A stretch of DNA of 64,000 nt from positions 1 to 64,000 of the forward strand of contig NZ_JAIOAB010000033.1 in assembly GCF_019890635.1 (NCBI RefSeq), in the 5' to 3' direction. The notes beneath the pieces are model-generated. The model was not told the origin of the DNA. It made no database searches and saw nothing but the letters and a program-made list of their open reading frames with translations. The first letter of the stretch is position 1. Each line of letters opens with the position of its first letter. This document shows positions 35,666-44,009 of this stretch, in pieces. The DNA is from Streptomyces sennicomposti. Lineage in GTDB: Bacteria; Actinomycetota; Actinomycetes; Streptomycetales; Streptomycetaceae. The position numbers were made by a program, and so were the translations under genes.

Positions 35666-35817
35666 CGCTCGTCCCGTCCGCGTCCGCGGCGACGCCCGAA
35701 GCGCTCGACGCGTCCCGCGGTGCCGGTTGAGTCGGTTGAGTCGGCGGGGACGGCGGGGGCGGTGACGCGGTCACGGAGGACGACCGGGCGGAGTTCGGGG
35801 TGGTTTCCGGGCGTCAC
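35662..35817 (-). CDS. Internally deleted type-B bL31 ribosomal protein
   Basis: A 51-residue frame whose two ends match type-B (zinc-independent) ribosomal protein bL31. It begins NHPELRPVVLRDR and ends GTAGRVERFGRRRGRG. Type-B bL31 is normally about 80-90 residues. The central segment, with its (S/T)HPF(Y/F)TG motif, is absent and replaced by a short TAPAVPADSTDST linker. The frame is intact, starts with GTG 5 bp after rpmG and overlaps the cobW-like start, so it is probably still translated as part of the operon. It may be non-functional. Confidence 0.7.
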   Translation of the reverse strand: MTPGNHPELRPVVLRDRVTAPAVPADSTDSTGTAGRVERFGRRRGRGRDER

Positions 35818-35822
35818 GGCTC

Positions 35823-35987
35823 TCAGCGCTCCTCTCGGAAGTCGACGTGGCGGCCGACGACCGGGTCGTACTTGCGCAGGGTCAGGCGGTCGGGGTCGTT
35901 GCGGCGGTTCTTGCGGGTCACATACGTGTAGCCGGTGCCGGCGGTGGACCGCAGCTTGATCACCGGGCGCAGTTCGTTGCGTGCCAT
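35823..35987 (-). CDS. rpmG: Zinc-independent ribosomal protein bL33
   Basis: A 54-residue bL33 protein: MARNELRPVIKLRSTAG at the start, then YVTRKNRRNDPDRLTLRKYDP. It has no cysteine, so it is the C-minus paralogue used when zinc is scarce. It is the first gene of the minus-strand zinc operon and faces rpmB across a Zur-like box. Confidence 0.93.
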   Translation of the reverse strand: MARNELRPVIKLRSTAGTGYTYVTRKNRRNDPDRLTLRKYDPVVGRHVDFREER

Positions 35988-36015
35988 GGGCGGCACTCTA
36001 CCCCACTTTTGGATT

Positions 36016-36030
36016 TGGTTTTCATTTTCA
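36016..36030. promoter_or_regulatory. Zur-box-like operator
   Basis: TGGTTTTCATTTTCA reads on the minus strand as TGAAAATGAAAACCA. One half equals the Zur half-site TGAAAATGA and the other is a weaker TGGTTTTCA. It lies in AT-rich DNA between divergent rpmG and rpmB, exactly where Streptomyces Zur controls zinc-independent ribosomal protein genes. Confidence 0.7.
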
Positions 36031-36079
36031 TCTTGCTGCTAGGGTGCTGTCGGCACACGCCAGCGACCAAGGAGGCACC

Positions 36080-36316
36080 ATGTCCGCCCACTGCCAACTC
36101 ACCGGCCGGGCACCCGGCTTCGGGCACCGGATCTCGCGTTCGCACCGGCGCACCAAGCGCCGCTTCGACCCGAACATCCAGCACAAGCGCTACTGGCTGC
36201 CGAGCGAGGGCCGGCACGTACGGCTCACACTCTCCGCCAAGGGCCTCAAGACGGTCGACGCCATCGGCGTCGAGGCCGCGGTGGCGCGCATCCGCGCCCG
36301 GGGAGGGAAGGTCTGA
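36080..36316 (+). CDS. rpmB: Zinc-independent ribosomal protein bL28
   Basis: A 78-residue bL28: MSAHCQLTGRAPGFGHRIS, then RTKRRFDPNIQHKRYW. It has a single Cys and lacks the paired cysteines of the zinc form. A strong AAGGAGG lies just upstream of the ATG. The stop overlaps the start of rpsN (TGATG), giving a two-gene operon under the Zur-like box. Confidence 0.94.
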   Translation: MSAHCQLTGRAPGFGHRISRSHRRTKRRFDPNIQHKRYWLPSEGRHVRLTLSAKGLKTVDAIGVEAAVARIRARGGKV

Positions 36317-36621
36317 TGGCGAAGAAGAGCAAGATCGCGAAGAACGAGCAGCGCCGCGCCGTCGTCGCCCGCTACGCCGCCCGCCGCGCCGAGCTGAAGG
36401 CGGTCATCGCCTCGCCCCGGTCCTCGGACGACGAACGCGCCGCCGCACAGCGGGAACTGCGCCGCCAGCCCCGCGACGCCAGCCCCACCCGGCTGCGCAA
36501 CCGCGACGCCGTGGACGGCCGCCCCCGCGGTCACCTGCGCGCCTTCGGCCTGTCCCGCATCCGGGTCCGCGAGATGGCCCACGCGGGCGAGCTGCCCGGG
36601 GTGACCAAGAGCAGTTGGTGA
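36316..36621 (+). CDS. rpsN: Zinc-independent ribosomal protein uS14
   Basis: A 101-residue long-form uS14 that starts MAKKSKIAKNEQRRAVVARY and contains RLRNRDAVDGRPRGHLRAFGLSRIR in two conserved stretches. It has no cysteine, unlike the short zinc-binding form. It replaces the zinc-loaded protein when zinc is scarce. Related clusters in other Streptomyces often continue with rpsR; none is found here. Confidence 0.94.
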   Translation: MAKKSKIAKNEQRRAVVARYAARRAELKAVIASPRSSDDERAAAQRELRRQPRDASPTRLRNRDAVDGRPRGHLRAFGLSRIRVREMAHAGELPGVTKSSW

Positions 36622-36631
36622 GGGGCGTCGC

Positions 36632-36768
36632 TGGGGGCGGCTGGTGATGGGGGGCTGAGAGCGGCTTGTGACGGGGGCGGCGAGAGCGGCTGGTGACGGG
36701 GGCGGCGAGAGCGGCTGGTGATGGAGGGCGGCGAATTCGCCGTCGAGAGCGGCTGGTGATCGGTGGTG
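36632..36768. repeat. 25-bp repeats after rpsN
   Basis: GAGAGCGGCT(T/G)GTGA units begin at 36657, 36682, 36707 and, after a longer spacer, 36745. They open a gene-free stretch (36622-37342) of about 720 bp. The rest of that stretch shows only GC-rich unordered sequence, one long hairpin and one small palindrome. Confidence 0.8.
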
Positions 36769-37019
36769 TTCGGTGGCGGCGAATTCGCCGCCGAGTTCAT
36801 CCTCCGGTCCGGGGGCGGTGAGGCCGCCGCCTTCGCGCCTCGGCTCCCTGGCGACCCGCGATCCGGCGACCCGGCGCGCCACCGTCCGGCTCCGTGGCCC
36901 GGCGGGCTCGTAGCCCGCCTGGTTGGTGGCCCGACGAGTTCGTAGCCCGGTGCCCCGGCCCGCCGTCGTCGGGCTCCGCGCCTGGCGGTCCAGTGCTCCG
37001 CTCGCGGCCCGGACGCGGC

Positions 37020-37057
37020 CCACCGTGCGCCGCAGGCCAGCCCGCGGCGCACGGTGG
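37020..37057. terminator. Long perfect hairpin
   Basis: CCACCGTGCGCCGC (37020-37033) pairs perfectly with GCGGCGCACGGTGG (37044-37057) around a 10-base loop. There is no T-run after it, but such hairpins act as terminators in streptomycetes. It stands 400 bp beyond rpsN and 280 bp before the methyltransferase gene. Confidence 0.55.
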
Positions 37058-37078
37058 CTCACTTCGCTTGCCCTTATC

Positions 37079-37092
37079 GGGACTTCGGTCCC
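37079..37092. promoter_or_regulatory. GGGAC-TTCG-GTCCC palindrome
   Basis: GGGACTTCGGTCCC has the arm sequence and four-base spacing of DosR/OsdR boxes (GGGAC-N4-GTCCC). It is equally a small hairpin with a stable TTCG tetraloop. It lies about 250 bp before the methyltransferase start. The two readings cannot be separated by sequence alone. Confidence 0.35.
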
Positions 37093-37342
37093 TTCGATCC
37101 CTCGAGTCCCTTGTCCGTCCGCCCTCTTGACCCCCCTCAAGTGACCTGAGTGACGTCACCGGGGGCCCACCATCGCCGTCGTGGACGGCGTGCCGTACCC
37201 GGTGCCGCAGCGGTCGGCCGCGGCCGGAGGCCGTCGCACTCGCGCGCCCGAGCGGGAATCCGGGCGGAAATCGGGTGCACCGCCGCCGGACGCCTCGTAG
37301 CATCGGCGCCGCACCAGCCCGTCGAGCAGCAGCAAGGATTCT

Positions 37343-38197
37343 GTGAACCCCTCCGATCTCCCGGCCAGGGCCGCCGCGCTCGCGGCCGGTATGGCCGCCG
37401 CCGAGCACAGCCCCGGCGTCCAGCTGACCCAGACCCGTCACCGCGCCGCGCTCGTGGCGGGCTGGGGCATCGCACCCGGCTCGACCGTGCTCGAACTCGG
37501 CTGCGGACAGGGCGACATGACCGCCGTGCTCGCCGAAGCGGTCGGGCCGCGGGGGCGGGTGACGGCCGTGGACGTGGCCGATCCCTCCTACGGTGCGCCG
37601 GTCACGCTCGGCGAGTCGACCGCGCGGCTCACGGCGGGCCCCCTCGGTCCGCGCATCGACTTCCGCCTCGGCACGGACGTACTCGATCCGTCCCTCGACT
37701 TCCCCGAGGACGCCTTCGACCATGTGGTGCTCGCGTACTGCTCCTGGTACTTCGCCTCGCTCGGGCAGGTGCGCGACACCCTCGCCCGGGTGCGACCGTG
37801 GGCGCGGCGGCTGTGGTTCACCGAGTGGGACCTGACGCCCGCCTCCGGGGACCAACTGGCGCACCTGCTGGCCGTGTTGGTGCAGGGCCAGTTCGAGGCG
37901 GCCGGCTCGCGCGGCGACGGCAACGTGCGTACGCCCTTCTCCCGCGCGCGGTTGCTGCGGCTGCTGGCCGAGGCCGGCTGGACGGTGGACGGCGGCGGGC
38001 CGGTGGAAACCGAGGGGCTCCAGGACGGCGACTGGGAGGTGGCGGCCTGTCTGCGCCTGGCCGCCACGCCCGACCGTCTGTCCGCCCTGCCCGATCCGGT
38101 ACGCCAGCTCGTCCTCAGCCAGACGGACACCCTCCGCTCGATCGCCGCGCCGCGCGGCAACCGAGCGCTGCCCGCGTACTCGGTCACCGCGCACTGA
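37343..38197 (+). CDS. Class I SAM-dependent methyltransferase
   Basis: A 284-residue Rossmann methyltransferase. Motif I is VLELGCGQGDMTAVLAEAV, followed by VTAVDVADPSYG and DAFDHVVLAYCSWYFAS. No substrate-specific signature is recognised. It starts with GTG 37343 after AGCAAGG. The gene stands alone between a long gene-free stretch and the hemerythrin gene. Confidence 0.82.
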   Translation: MNPSDLPARAAALAAGMAAAEHSPGVQLTQTRHRAALVAGWGIAPGSTVLELGCGQGDMTAVLAEAVGPRGRVTAVDVADPSYGAPVTLGESTARLTAGPLGPRIDFRLGTDVLDPSLDFPEDAFDHVVLAYCSWYFASLGQVRDTLARVRPWARRLWFTEWDLTPASGDQLAHLLAVLVQGQFEAAGSRGDGNVRTPFSRARLLRLLAEAGWTVDGGGPVETEGLQDGDWEVAACLRLAATPDRLSALPDPVRQLVLSQTDTLRSIAAPRGNRALPAYSVTAH

Positions 38198-38383
38198 CCT
38201 CCCGCCGGGGAGCGGCCCGGGGCCGGTAGCACTCGACGCCGCTGCCGGCCACCGTGACCGCCCCGCCGGACGCGCGGGCCGGGCTCGATACAGCCGCACG
38301 GCCCGGCGGACGGCACAGGTCTCACCTGCGAGAACCGGGGTATGCGGGGGTGAACGCACTGTCGCCGAGGAGTGGGAGTCGCT

Positions 38384-38881
38384 GTGCCGGCAACTGACGT
38401 CGTCGAACTCATCCTGAAGGACCACCGGAAGATGGAGGACCTCTTCCGCATCCTGCGCAATGTCGAGGCCGACCGCGGCGCCGCCCTCCAGGACTTCGCG
38501 CACCTCCTGATCGCCCACGCCTCGGCCGAGGAGGACGAGGTCTATCCGGCGCTGCGCCGCTACAAGAACGTGGACGACGACGAGGTGGACCACGGCGTGC
38601 ACGAACATCACGAGGCCAACGAGGCGCTGCTCGCCCTGCTGGAGGTCGGGGACACCGGCTCCGAGGAGTGGGACGAGAAGCTGGAGGAACTGGTCACGGC
38701 CGTCAACCATCACGCGGACGAGGAGGAGCGGACGCTGCTCAACGACGCCCGGGAGAACGTGGCCGAGGACCGCCGCTCCCAGCTGGGCGAGGCGTTCCGC
38801 GAGGCCCGTGCGAAGTATCTGGCCGAGGGCTGTGGAAGCATCGAGAACGTGCGCAAGCTGGTCGCCGCCGCGGACGAGTGA
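38384..38881 (+). CDS. Hemerythrin-domain protein
   Basis: A 165-residue four-helix hemerythrin-like protein. Iron-ligand candidates are seen in LILKDHRKMEDL, IAHASAEEDEVYP, HGVHEHHEANEALL and AVNHHADEEER. Proteins of this class bind a di-iron centre and sense or buffer oxygen, nitric oxide or oxidants. GTG 38384 follows GGGAG at five bases; GTG 38372 would add four residues. Confidence 0.87.
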   Translation: MPATDVVELILKDHRKMEDLFRILRNVEADRGAALQDFAHLLIAHASAEEDEVYPALRRYKNVDDDEVDHGVHEHHEANEALLALLEVGDTGSEEWDEKLEELVTAVNHHADEEERTLLNDARENVAEDRRSQLGEAFREARAKYLAEGCGSIENVRKLVAAADE

Positions 38882-38920
38882 CCCCGGGACCCGGCGCCCG
38901 CACCGGCGCCGACGGGCGGT

Positions 38921-39042
38921 GCCCCGGAGGGCAAGAGTGACCCGGGGGGCAAGGGCGACCGGAGGGCAAGGGCGACCGCCGACGGGCGGTGACCCGGAGG
39001 GCAAGGGCGACCGGAGGGCAGAGGCGACCCGGAGGTCAAAGC
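38921..39042. repeat. About 18-bp GGAGGGCAAGGGCGA repeats
   Basis: Six or seven imperfect units of CCGGAGGGCAAGGGCGA, 17-21 bp apart, fill the gap between the convergent hemerythrin and ATPase genes. A GCCGACGGGCGGTG segment interrupts the series. The last units drift into the end of the ATPase gene. Confidence 0.8.
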
Positions 39043-39046
39043 GAGG

Positions 39047-39508
39047 TCAGGGGCCGGGCGGCAGGTCGTCGAAAAGGGCGATGGTGGCGGTGAGGCACTT
39101 GCCGGTCGGCTCGCGCCGGGCCTCGAAGGCCAGTGCGACGGCCTTGACGATCTCCAGTCCGTGCTGGCCGACCCGGTGGGCGTCGGCGTCCCTGGCCACG
39201 GGGAGGACGGGATCGGTGTCCCGCACCGCCACCACCACCGCGTTCCGCGAGAGCCGCAGTTCCAGGGAGACGGGTCCGGGGGCGTACTTGCGGGCGTTGG
39301 TGACCAGCTCGCTGACCACCAGCTGGGCGTCGCCGAGGGCGCGCGCCGAGACGGGTATCCCCAGCTCGGTCCGTATCCGGCCACCGAGGAAGTCGGCGAC
39401 GAGATCGCGGGCCTCGGCGATGCACAGGTCCTCGCCCCCCAGCGTGGCCGTGACCTCGGTGGGACGGAGAGGAGCAAGGCGGCCGTCGCCGCCGGTGACC
39501 GACTCCAT
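39047..39508 (-). CDS. RsbW-like ATP-binding regulatory protein
   Basis: A 153-residue HATPase_c protein of the anti-sigma kinase type very common in Streptomyces. The N-box is VVSELVTNARKYAPG, the second box the degenerate VRDTDPVLP, and the glycine motif GQHGLEIVKAVA. No STAS or sigma gene lies beside it, so its partner is unknown. It is separate from the stress operon at 19.5-29.9 kb. Confidence 0.83.
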   Translation of the reverse strand: MESVTGGDGRLAPLRPTEVTATLGGEDLCIAEARDLVADFLGGRIRTELGIPVSARALGDAQLVVSELVTNARKYAPGPVSLELRLSRNAVVVAVRDTDPVLPVARDADAHRVGQHGLEIVKAVALAFEARREPTGKCLTATIALFDDLPPGP

Positions 39509-39693
39509 AGACCCTCGTCCTCCACTAGCGCTGCGCCCGTCGCATGACACGGAGAAGACCGGCCGCCCCCGATCCGCCTGCTCAGCGTAAGGCAGACTTC
39601 ACGCCGGCAGCCCACGACGGCGAACGCCGAAGCAACTGTGGCAGCCGTGGGGAACCCGGTCACCTGCACCCGGGCCCCTGGCGGACGCCTCCC

Positions 39694-40923
39694 TCAGAGC
39701 ACGCCTCCCGCCTCGTCGTGGAACGCCTCCGGCCAGTACCGGTAGTCGTCCGGGCCCTGTGCGGGACGGCAGGCCACCGGGTCGACCGAGGCCAGCACCT
39801 CGATCATGGTGTCGGCGAGCTGGTGGTAGAAGTCCTGGGTGAAGTCGTGCTCCTGGTTCAGTTCCTGTTCGCGCTGGTGCAGCCAGAGGGTGAAGGCGAG
39901 CGTGGAGACGTCGGCGTTGACCGGGACGACGTGGTCGGCCTGGAACTCCGTGTAAAACAATGCGCCGGTCCGGCCGTCGATCAGGACCTCGAAGTCGTGG
40001 ACCAGTCCGCCGAGGACGACCAGGTGCTCCGCGTCCGGCGGCAGCTGTTCGTCGCCCTTCCACAGGTGGGCCAGGCGCGGATCGCTGCGCGACTCGGCCC
40101 AGCGCTGCGGGAGGGTGGGCAGCGGCTCCGGGGCGGGGCCGTAGAACATGAACCCGTCGCCGGGCAGGCCCACTTCGGTCAGGAAACGGCGGGTCGGCGC
40201 GTGGACGAGGGCCGGTGGCAGGTGGTCGTCGGCGAGCCGGACCATGCCCTCGCCGCCGAACACCTCGTCCAGCAGGCCGTCGGGCAGGTTCAGGGCCAGT
40301 CCGCCGCCGGGCCCCGCGATCAGGCCGAGCGGGCGTATCGCCGCCGCTGTCCGCCAGTACACCGGCAGCGGGTGCTCCCAGTCGGAGCGGGGACCGGCCG
40401 GGCCCCAGCCGTCCTCGCCCCACTCCTCCCCGGCGAACGCCTCGGTCAGCAGCCGCTCCGCCGTCCGCACCGCCTCGGGCCCCGTCCGCCCGGCCAGGTC
40501 CGCGAACCGTCCGCGCAGCGTCCGGAAGTCGTCCACCACGGTGAGCAGCCGGGTGAGCGCCCCGACGGAGGGGGCCAGCGGGAACAGCTCCGCGCCGCCG
40601 GGCGACTTCGCGTACAGCCACATGCTGAACACCCGGCCGGTGGTCCCGTCGAGGACGACCTCGTCGCCCTCCTCGTGCCCGTCGACGATCAGACGGCCGA
40701 TCAGCAGCAGCCGCGCGAGGTCCGGGTCCAGCTCGGCCGGATCGCCGCCCAGTCCGGTCAGATGGTCGCCGACCGTCAGCAGCGTCGGCCGGGCGAGCGG
40801 GCGGAAGTCCACCAGTCCGCGGCCGTCCGGCCGCTCGCCGGGCGCCAGGGCGCGGCGGCTCGGTGCGTGGACGAGCGACGGATGCGGTGGACGCTCCGGG
40901 ATGACGACGCTGGTCTCGATCAT
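39694..40923 (-). CDS. Double SUKH-4 domain protein
   Basis: A 409-residue protein made of two similar halves. The first (about 35-185) has LLTVGDHLTGLGG, ARLLLIGRLIVDG and VVLDGTTGRVFSMW. The second (about 225-400) has RRFLTEVGLPGDGFMFYG, HLVVLGGLVHDFEVLIDG and RTGALFYTEF. This is the SUKH-4 fold, found in immunity proteins against polymorphic toxins. No toxin gene is recognisable nearby, so it may be an orphan immunity protein or have another binding role. Confidence 0.78.
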   Translation of the reverse strand: MIETSVVIPERPPHPSLVHAPSRRALAPGERPDGRGLVDFRPLARPTLLTVGDHLTGLGGDPAELDPDLARLLLIGRLIVDGHEEGDEVVLDGTTGRVFSMWLYAKSPGGAELFPLAPSVGALTRLLTVVDDFRTLRGRFADLAGRTGPEAVRTAERLLTEAFAGEEWGEDGWGPAGPRSDWEHPLPVYWRTAAAIRPLGLIAGPGGGLALNLPDGLLDEVFGGEGMVRLADDHLPPALVHAPTRRFLTEVGLPGDGFMFYGPAPEPLPTLPQRWAESRSDPRLAHLWKGDEQLPPDAEHLVVLGGLVHDFEVLIDGRTGALFYTEFQADHVVPVNADVSTLAFTLWLHQREQELNQEHDFTQDFYHQLADTMIEVLASVDPVACRPAQGPDDYRYWPEAFHDEAGGVL

Positions 40924-40966
40924 GGTTCCCCCGTGTGCTGTGCGGAGTTCGAGCGTGGCCTTCAGC

Positions 40967-41140
40967 CTAGGAGACCCCACTGACAATGCCGTCGCCCGCG
41001 GTCCCGGCGCGGGCCGTGCGCCGGTACATCCGGGCGACGGCCGCGCACTGCGCCGCCATCGACAGCGCCATGGCCAGGCAGACGCCCGGCAGTCCCGCCC
41101 GCGACAGGGCGGCGGCGAGGGCGAGAGCTGAGGAGGCGGG
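40967..41140 (-). pseudogene. Possible MATE transporter C-terminal remnant
   Basis: A minus-strand frame reads LALAAALSRAGLPGVCLAMA, then LSMAAQCAAVARMYRRTARAG. This resembles the last helix and tail of MATE-type multidrug exporters. The membrane-protein character ends near 41140, and the opposite-strand gene begins at 41223. If real, it is a 3' leftover of a deleted transporter gene. The match is short and could be chance. Confidence 0.25.
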
Positions 41141-41222
41141 AACCCGGGTACGGGACCGGGCGCCGTGCGGAGCACTCCGCCAAGTCGCCGTCCCGGGCGC
41201 GTTGTCAGTGCTGTGTCCCACA

Positions 41223-42557
41223 ATGGCCGGCATGATCAGAACGCTTCCGCTGCCCCTGCCCGGCTCGTTGGTCGACGCCCACCGCATCGACCTGTCCGCG
41301 CTCTACTCCACCGGGTGGGGCGTGGACGCGTTCGACGTCACGGCCGCGCCCTCCGGGGAGATCTACGCGCTGTACGGCGTGCACCGCTACACCTGGAACG
41401 TGGGGGACGACGAACGCGACCCGGCGGTCGCGAACTTCGGCTACCGGCTGCTGACCCGCTACTCGCCGGACGGGGTGCCGCTGGCGACCGCGCTGTGCTG
41501 CCCCGCGTACCGGAACGGCCTGGGGGAGGCCGAGTCCGCCGTGGCCAACGGCGACCGCATGACCCTGGCCGTGCTGCCGGACGGCGCCCTCGCGGTCAGC
41601 GCCCACCCGGACCGCACCACCCTCATAGCACCCGATCTGTCCTCGGTGCTCCGCGCCTACGACGCCCCCGGCCGCCAGGCGTTCGAGGAGTTCGTCCCGG
41701 GCGACCCGTTCGCCGGCTCCCTGACGGTCACGCCGTCGGGCCGGCTGCTGTGCGTGACCTCGGAGTACGGCGTGCACCGGTACGGCAGCTGCATCGCCAA
41801 CATCGTCGGTGTGGCGGACGACCCCCTCACGGCGGACGCGAAGCCCACCGTCCGGGCCGTCGCCTCGCTCGACCCGGCGCCCGCGCACCAGACCGAGGAC
41901 GACCTGCGCCCCCATGTCCGCCACCGCGGCGAGCCGGTCGGCCTGGACAACCGGCCCCGGCCCTCTCTGACCGAACTGCTGACGCCCGACACCGACCGCT
42001 GGCGCTGGGACCAGTCCAAGCTCGGCCGCCCCGCGGCGCTGTCCGACGAGACGTTCGTGGTCCCCGTCTTCGCCCGCACCTTCCGCGGCGGCAGCCGGGG
42101 GCAGCCGTTCGTCTTCGCCCTCGTCGACGACCAAGGGGAGATGACCGGCCGGCTGCACGGTCTGCACGAGTACCGCGACAGCCCGTTCACCGGCTTCTGC
42201 TTCAACGTCGTCGCCGACCCCCACCGCCACCGCGCCTTCCACCTCAACCGCTACGGCCTGTACGCCTGGAACGCGGACGGCAGGCTCCGGGCGCGGCTGG
42301 ACACCACGACGAAGGCGTTCAAGCCGCTGACCCGCTTCACCCTCACCGCCTGCACCCCGGCCGGTGAACTGCTGCTCGTGCACGGCAAGCAGCACCTCGT
42401 GCTGTCCGTCCCGGTCCCCGACGAGCTGGGCGACCTGCCCGCGGCGGTCGAGGACGCCCTGCGCGCCTACGCCCGGCAGCGCACGGCCCTGAAGAAGCAG
42501 TGGGCGCCCACCGACTGGCACTGGGTCGCCTCCGACCTCCCGGTGCACCGGCTCTGA
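41223..42557 (+). CDS. Uncharacterised protein, possible beta-propeller
   Basis: A 444-residue protein without a recognised family. It has no signal peptide or membrane segment. Short recurring patterns such as APSGEIYALYGVHRYTW, LPDGALAVSAHPD, TPSGRLLCVTSEYGVHRYG and AFHLNRYGLYAWNADGRLRA look like blades of a beta-propeller. Starts at 41223 or 41232 are both possible. It is divergent from the double SUKH-4 gene; whether they are functionally linked is unknown. Confidence 0.7.
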   Translation: MAGMIRTLPLPLPGSLVDAHRIDLSALYSTGWGVDAFDVTAAPSGEIYALYGVHRYTWNVGDDERDPAVANFGYRLLTRYSPDGVPLATALCCPAYRNGLGEAESAVANGDRMTLAVLPDGALAVSAHPDRTTLIAPDLSSVLRAYDAPGRQAFEEFVPGDPFAGSLTVTPSGRLLCVTSEYGVHRYGSCIANIVGVADDPLTADAKPTVRAVASLDPAPAHQTEDDLRPHVRHRGEPVGLDNRPRPSLTELLTPDTDRWRWDQSKLGRPAALSDETFVVPVFARTFRGGSRGQPFVFALVDDQGEMTGRLHGLHEYRDSPFTGFCFNVVADPHRHRAFHLNRYGLYAWNADGRLRARLDTTTKAFKPLTRFTLTACTPAGELLLVHGKQHLVLSVPVPDELGDLPAAVEDALRAYARQRTALKKQWAPTDWHWVASDLPVHRL

Positions 42558-42716
42558 CCCGCGGCCGGCGGCTTCGCAGGATCCGTCAAAGAGGCAGTGC
42601 CGCTCAGCGCCGGAACACGCCAGTGAGGTGTCGATCGGATGCGCCCGGCCTGGAGAAGACCTGCTGGGACAGGTCAAGAATCGTGGCGGGATCATCCGTT
42701 GAGACAACCGTGAGGG

Positions 42717-43913
42717 TCATGCGTAGTCGGGCAGTGTGAGCGCGCTGTACGTGGTGTTCTTCGGTTCGGCGGGGAGGGTCGAGAGCGCGCGGAGGGCCGC
42801 GTTGCGCTTATGGAGGGACTCGTAGGTGGCGGGGAAGAGGGGTGTGTCGCCCCCGTTCGCGAGTTTCTGGTTGAGGGTGACGAACGGCCGCATCACCCTG
42901 TCGTAGGCGTCGAACGCCTCGGTGTGGTCGGCGCGTGTGGCCAGCTCTCCGGCCAGGACATACGCGCCGACCAGGGCAAGACTGGTGCCCTGGCCCGTCA
43001 GGAACGAGGGTGCGTAGGCGGCGTCGCCGACCAGCGCGACCCGGCCGTGGGACCAGCGCGACATCCGTATCTGGCTGATGGCGTCGAAGAACAGGTCCTT
43101 GGCGGCGCGCATCTCGGCGACCATCCGGGGAATCTCCCAGCATTCGTCCGGGAAGGCGGCGGCGACCAGCTCGCGTTGCGCGTCCGGGGCGCGCAGGACG
43201 TCGAAGGGCAGGTCGGGGCGCCTGAAGGAGAGCAGCCCGAACACCTGCTCACCGGAGCCGGCGGCGTAGAGGGCGGCGCGCCGGCTGGGGGTGTTCCACA
43301 CCATGCCCTCGTGGGAGAGCCCGAGGTGGTTGGGCACGGTGAAACCGGCGAAGCATGCTCCGAGGTAGTGGTGGAAGGGCTCCTCGGGGCCGAAGATCAG
43401 CCGACGGGTGTGGGAGTGGATTCCGTCCGCACCGATGACGATGTCGTAGGTGCGGCAGGCGCCGCTGCGGAAGGTCACCTCGATGCCGTCGGTGCGATCG
43501 TCGAGGGCGGCGATGGAGTCGTTGAACAGGAACGTGACGGATTCACGGACGGCGTCGTAGATGGTCTCGGTCAGGTCGCCGCGCTGTACCTCGAGGTCTC
43601 CGTCCGCGCCGATGGCCATGCTCTCGGCGCTCAGGGCGGCGATGGTGCTGCCGTCGGTGTCCACGAAGGTGATGCGGCGCGTGTCGACATGGGCCTCCCG
43701 CAGCTGGGGCAGGATGTTCATGCGCCGTACGACCTCCAGGGCGGTGCCGCGAATGTCGATGGGGTAGCCGCCGCCGCGCACGGCGCCCGCCTTTTCGACG
43801 ACGGTGACATCGAAGCCGTGACGGTGCAGCCAGTAGGCGATCGCAGGGCCGGCGATACTCGCGCCGGAGACGAGGACGGAGCGGTTGCGGTAGGCGTGGT
43901 GTGTCTCGGTCAT
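42717..43913 (-). CDS. FAD-dependent aromatic-hydroxylase-type monooxygenase
   Basis: A 398-residue flavoprotein of the PHBH class. The FAD Rossmann motif is SVLVSGASIAGPAIAYWL, the mid-protein motif IVIGADGIHSHTRR, and the second FAD motif VALVGDAAYAPSFLTGQGTS. Members hydroxylate aromatic compounds, including some antibiotics such as tetracyclines. ATG 43913 has GAAGGG seven bases upstream. It lies behind the SIP gene on the same strand and near a divergent TetR, suggesting an inducible detoxification or tailoring unit. Confidence 0.88.
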   Translation of the reverse strand: MTETHHAYRNRSVLVSGASIAGPAIAYWLHRHGFDVTVVEKAGAVRGGGYPIDIRGTALEVVRRMNILPQLREAHVDTRRITFVDTDGSTIAALSAESMAIGADGDLEVQRGDLTETIYDAVRESVTFLFNDSIAALDDRTDGIEVTFRSGACRTYDIVIGADGIHSHTRRLIFGPEEPFHHYLGACFAGFTVPNHLGLSHEGMVWNTPSRRAALYAAGSGEQVFGLLSFRRPDLPFDVLRAPDAQRELVAAAFPDECWEIPRMVAEMRAAKDLFFDAISQIRMSRWSHGRVALVGDAAYAPSFLTGQGTSLALVGAYVLAGELATRADHTEAFDAYDRVMRPFVTLNQKLANGGDTPLFPATYESLHKRNAALRALSTLPAEPKNTTYSALTLPDYA

Positions 43914-44009
43914 GTTCAGCCCTTCGGGTCTGTCGGTGTTTTCTGAAGGCATGCCTGCGGAGGGCAGGCTTGCCTGGGGGCTGCTCCGCGCGGGTCGTGG
44001 CGGCGGGCG

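Noticed and set aside
36763..37144. Small frames in the gene-free stretch after rpsN
   Set aside because: Low-complexity composition, no ribosome sites, and they run through a perfect hairpin.
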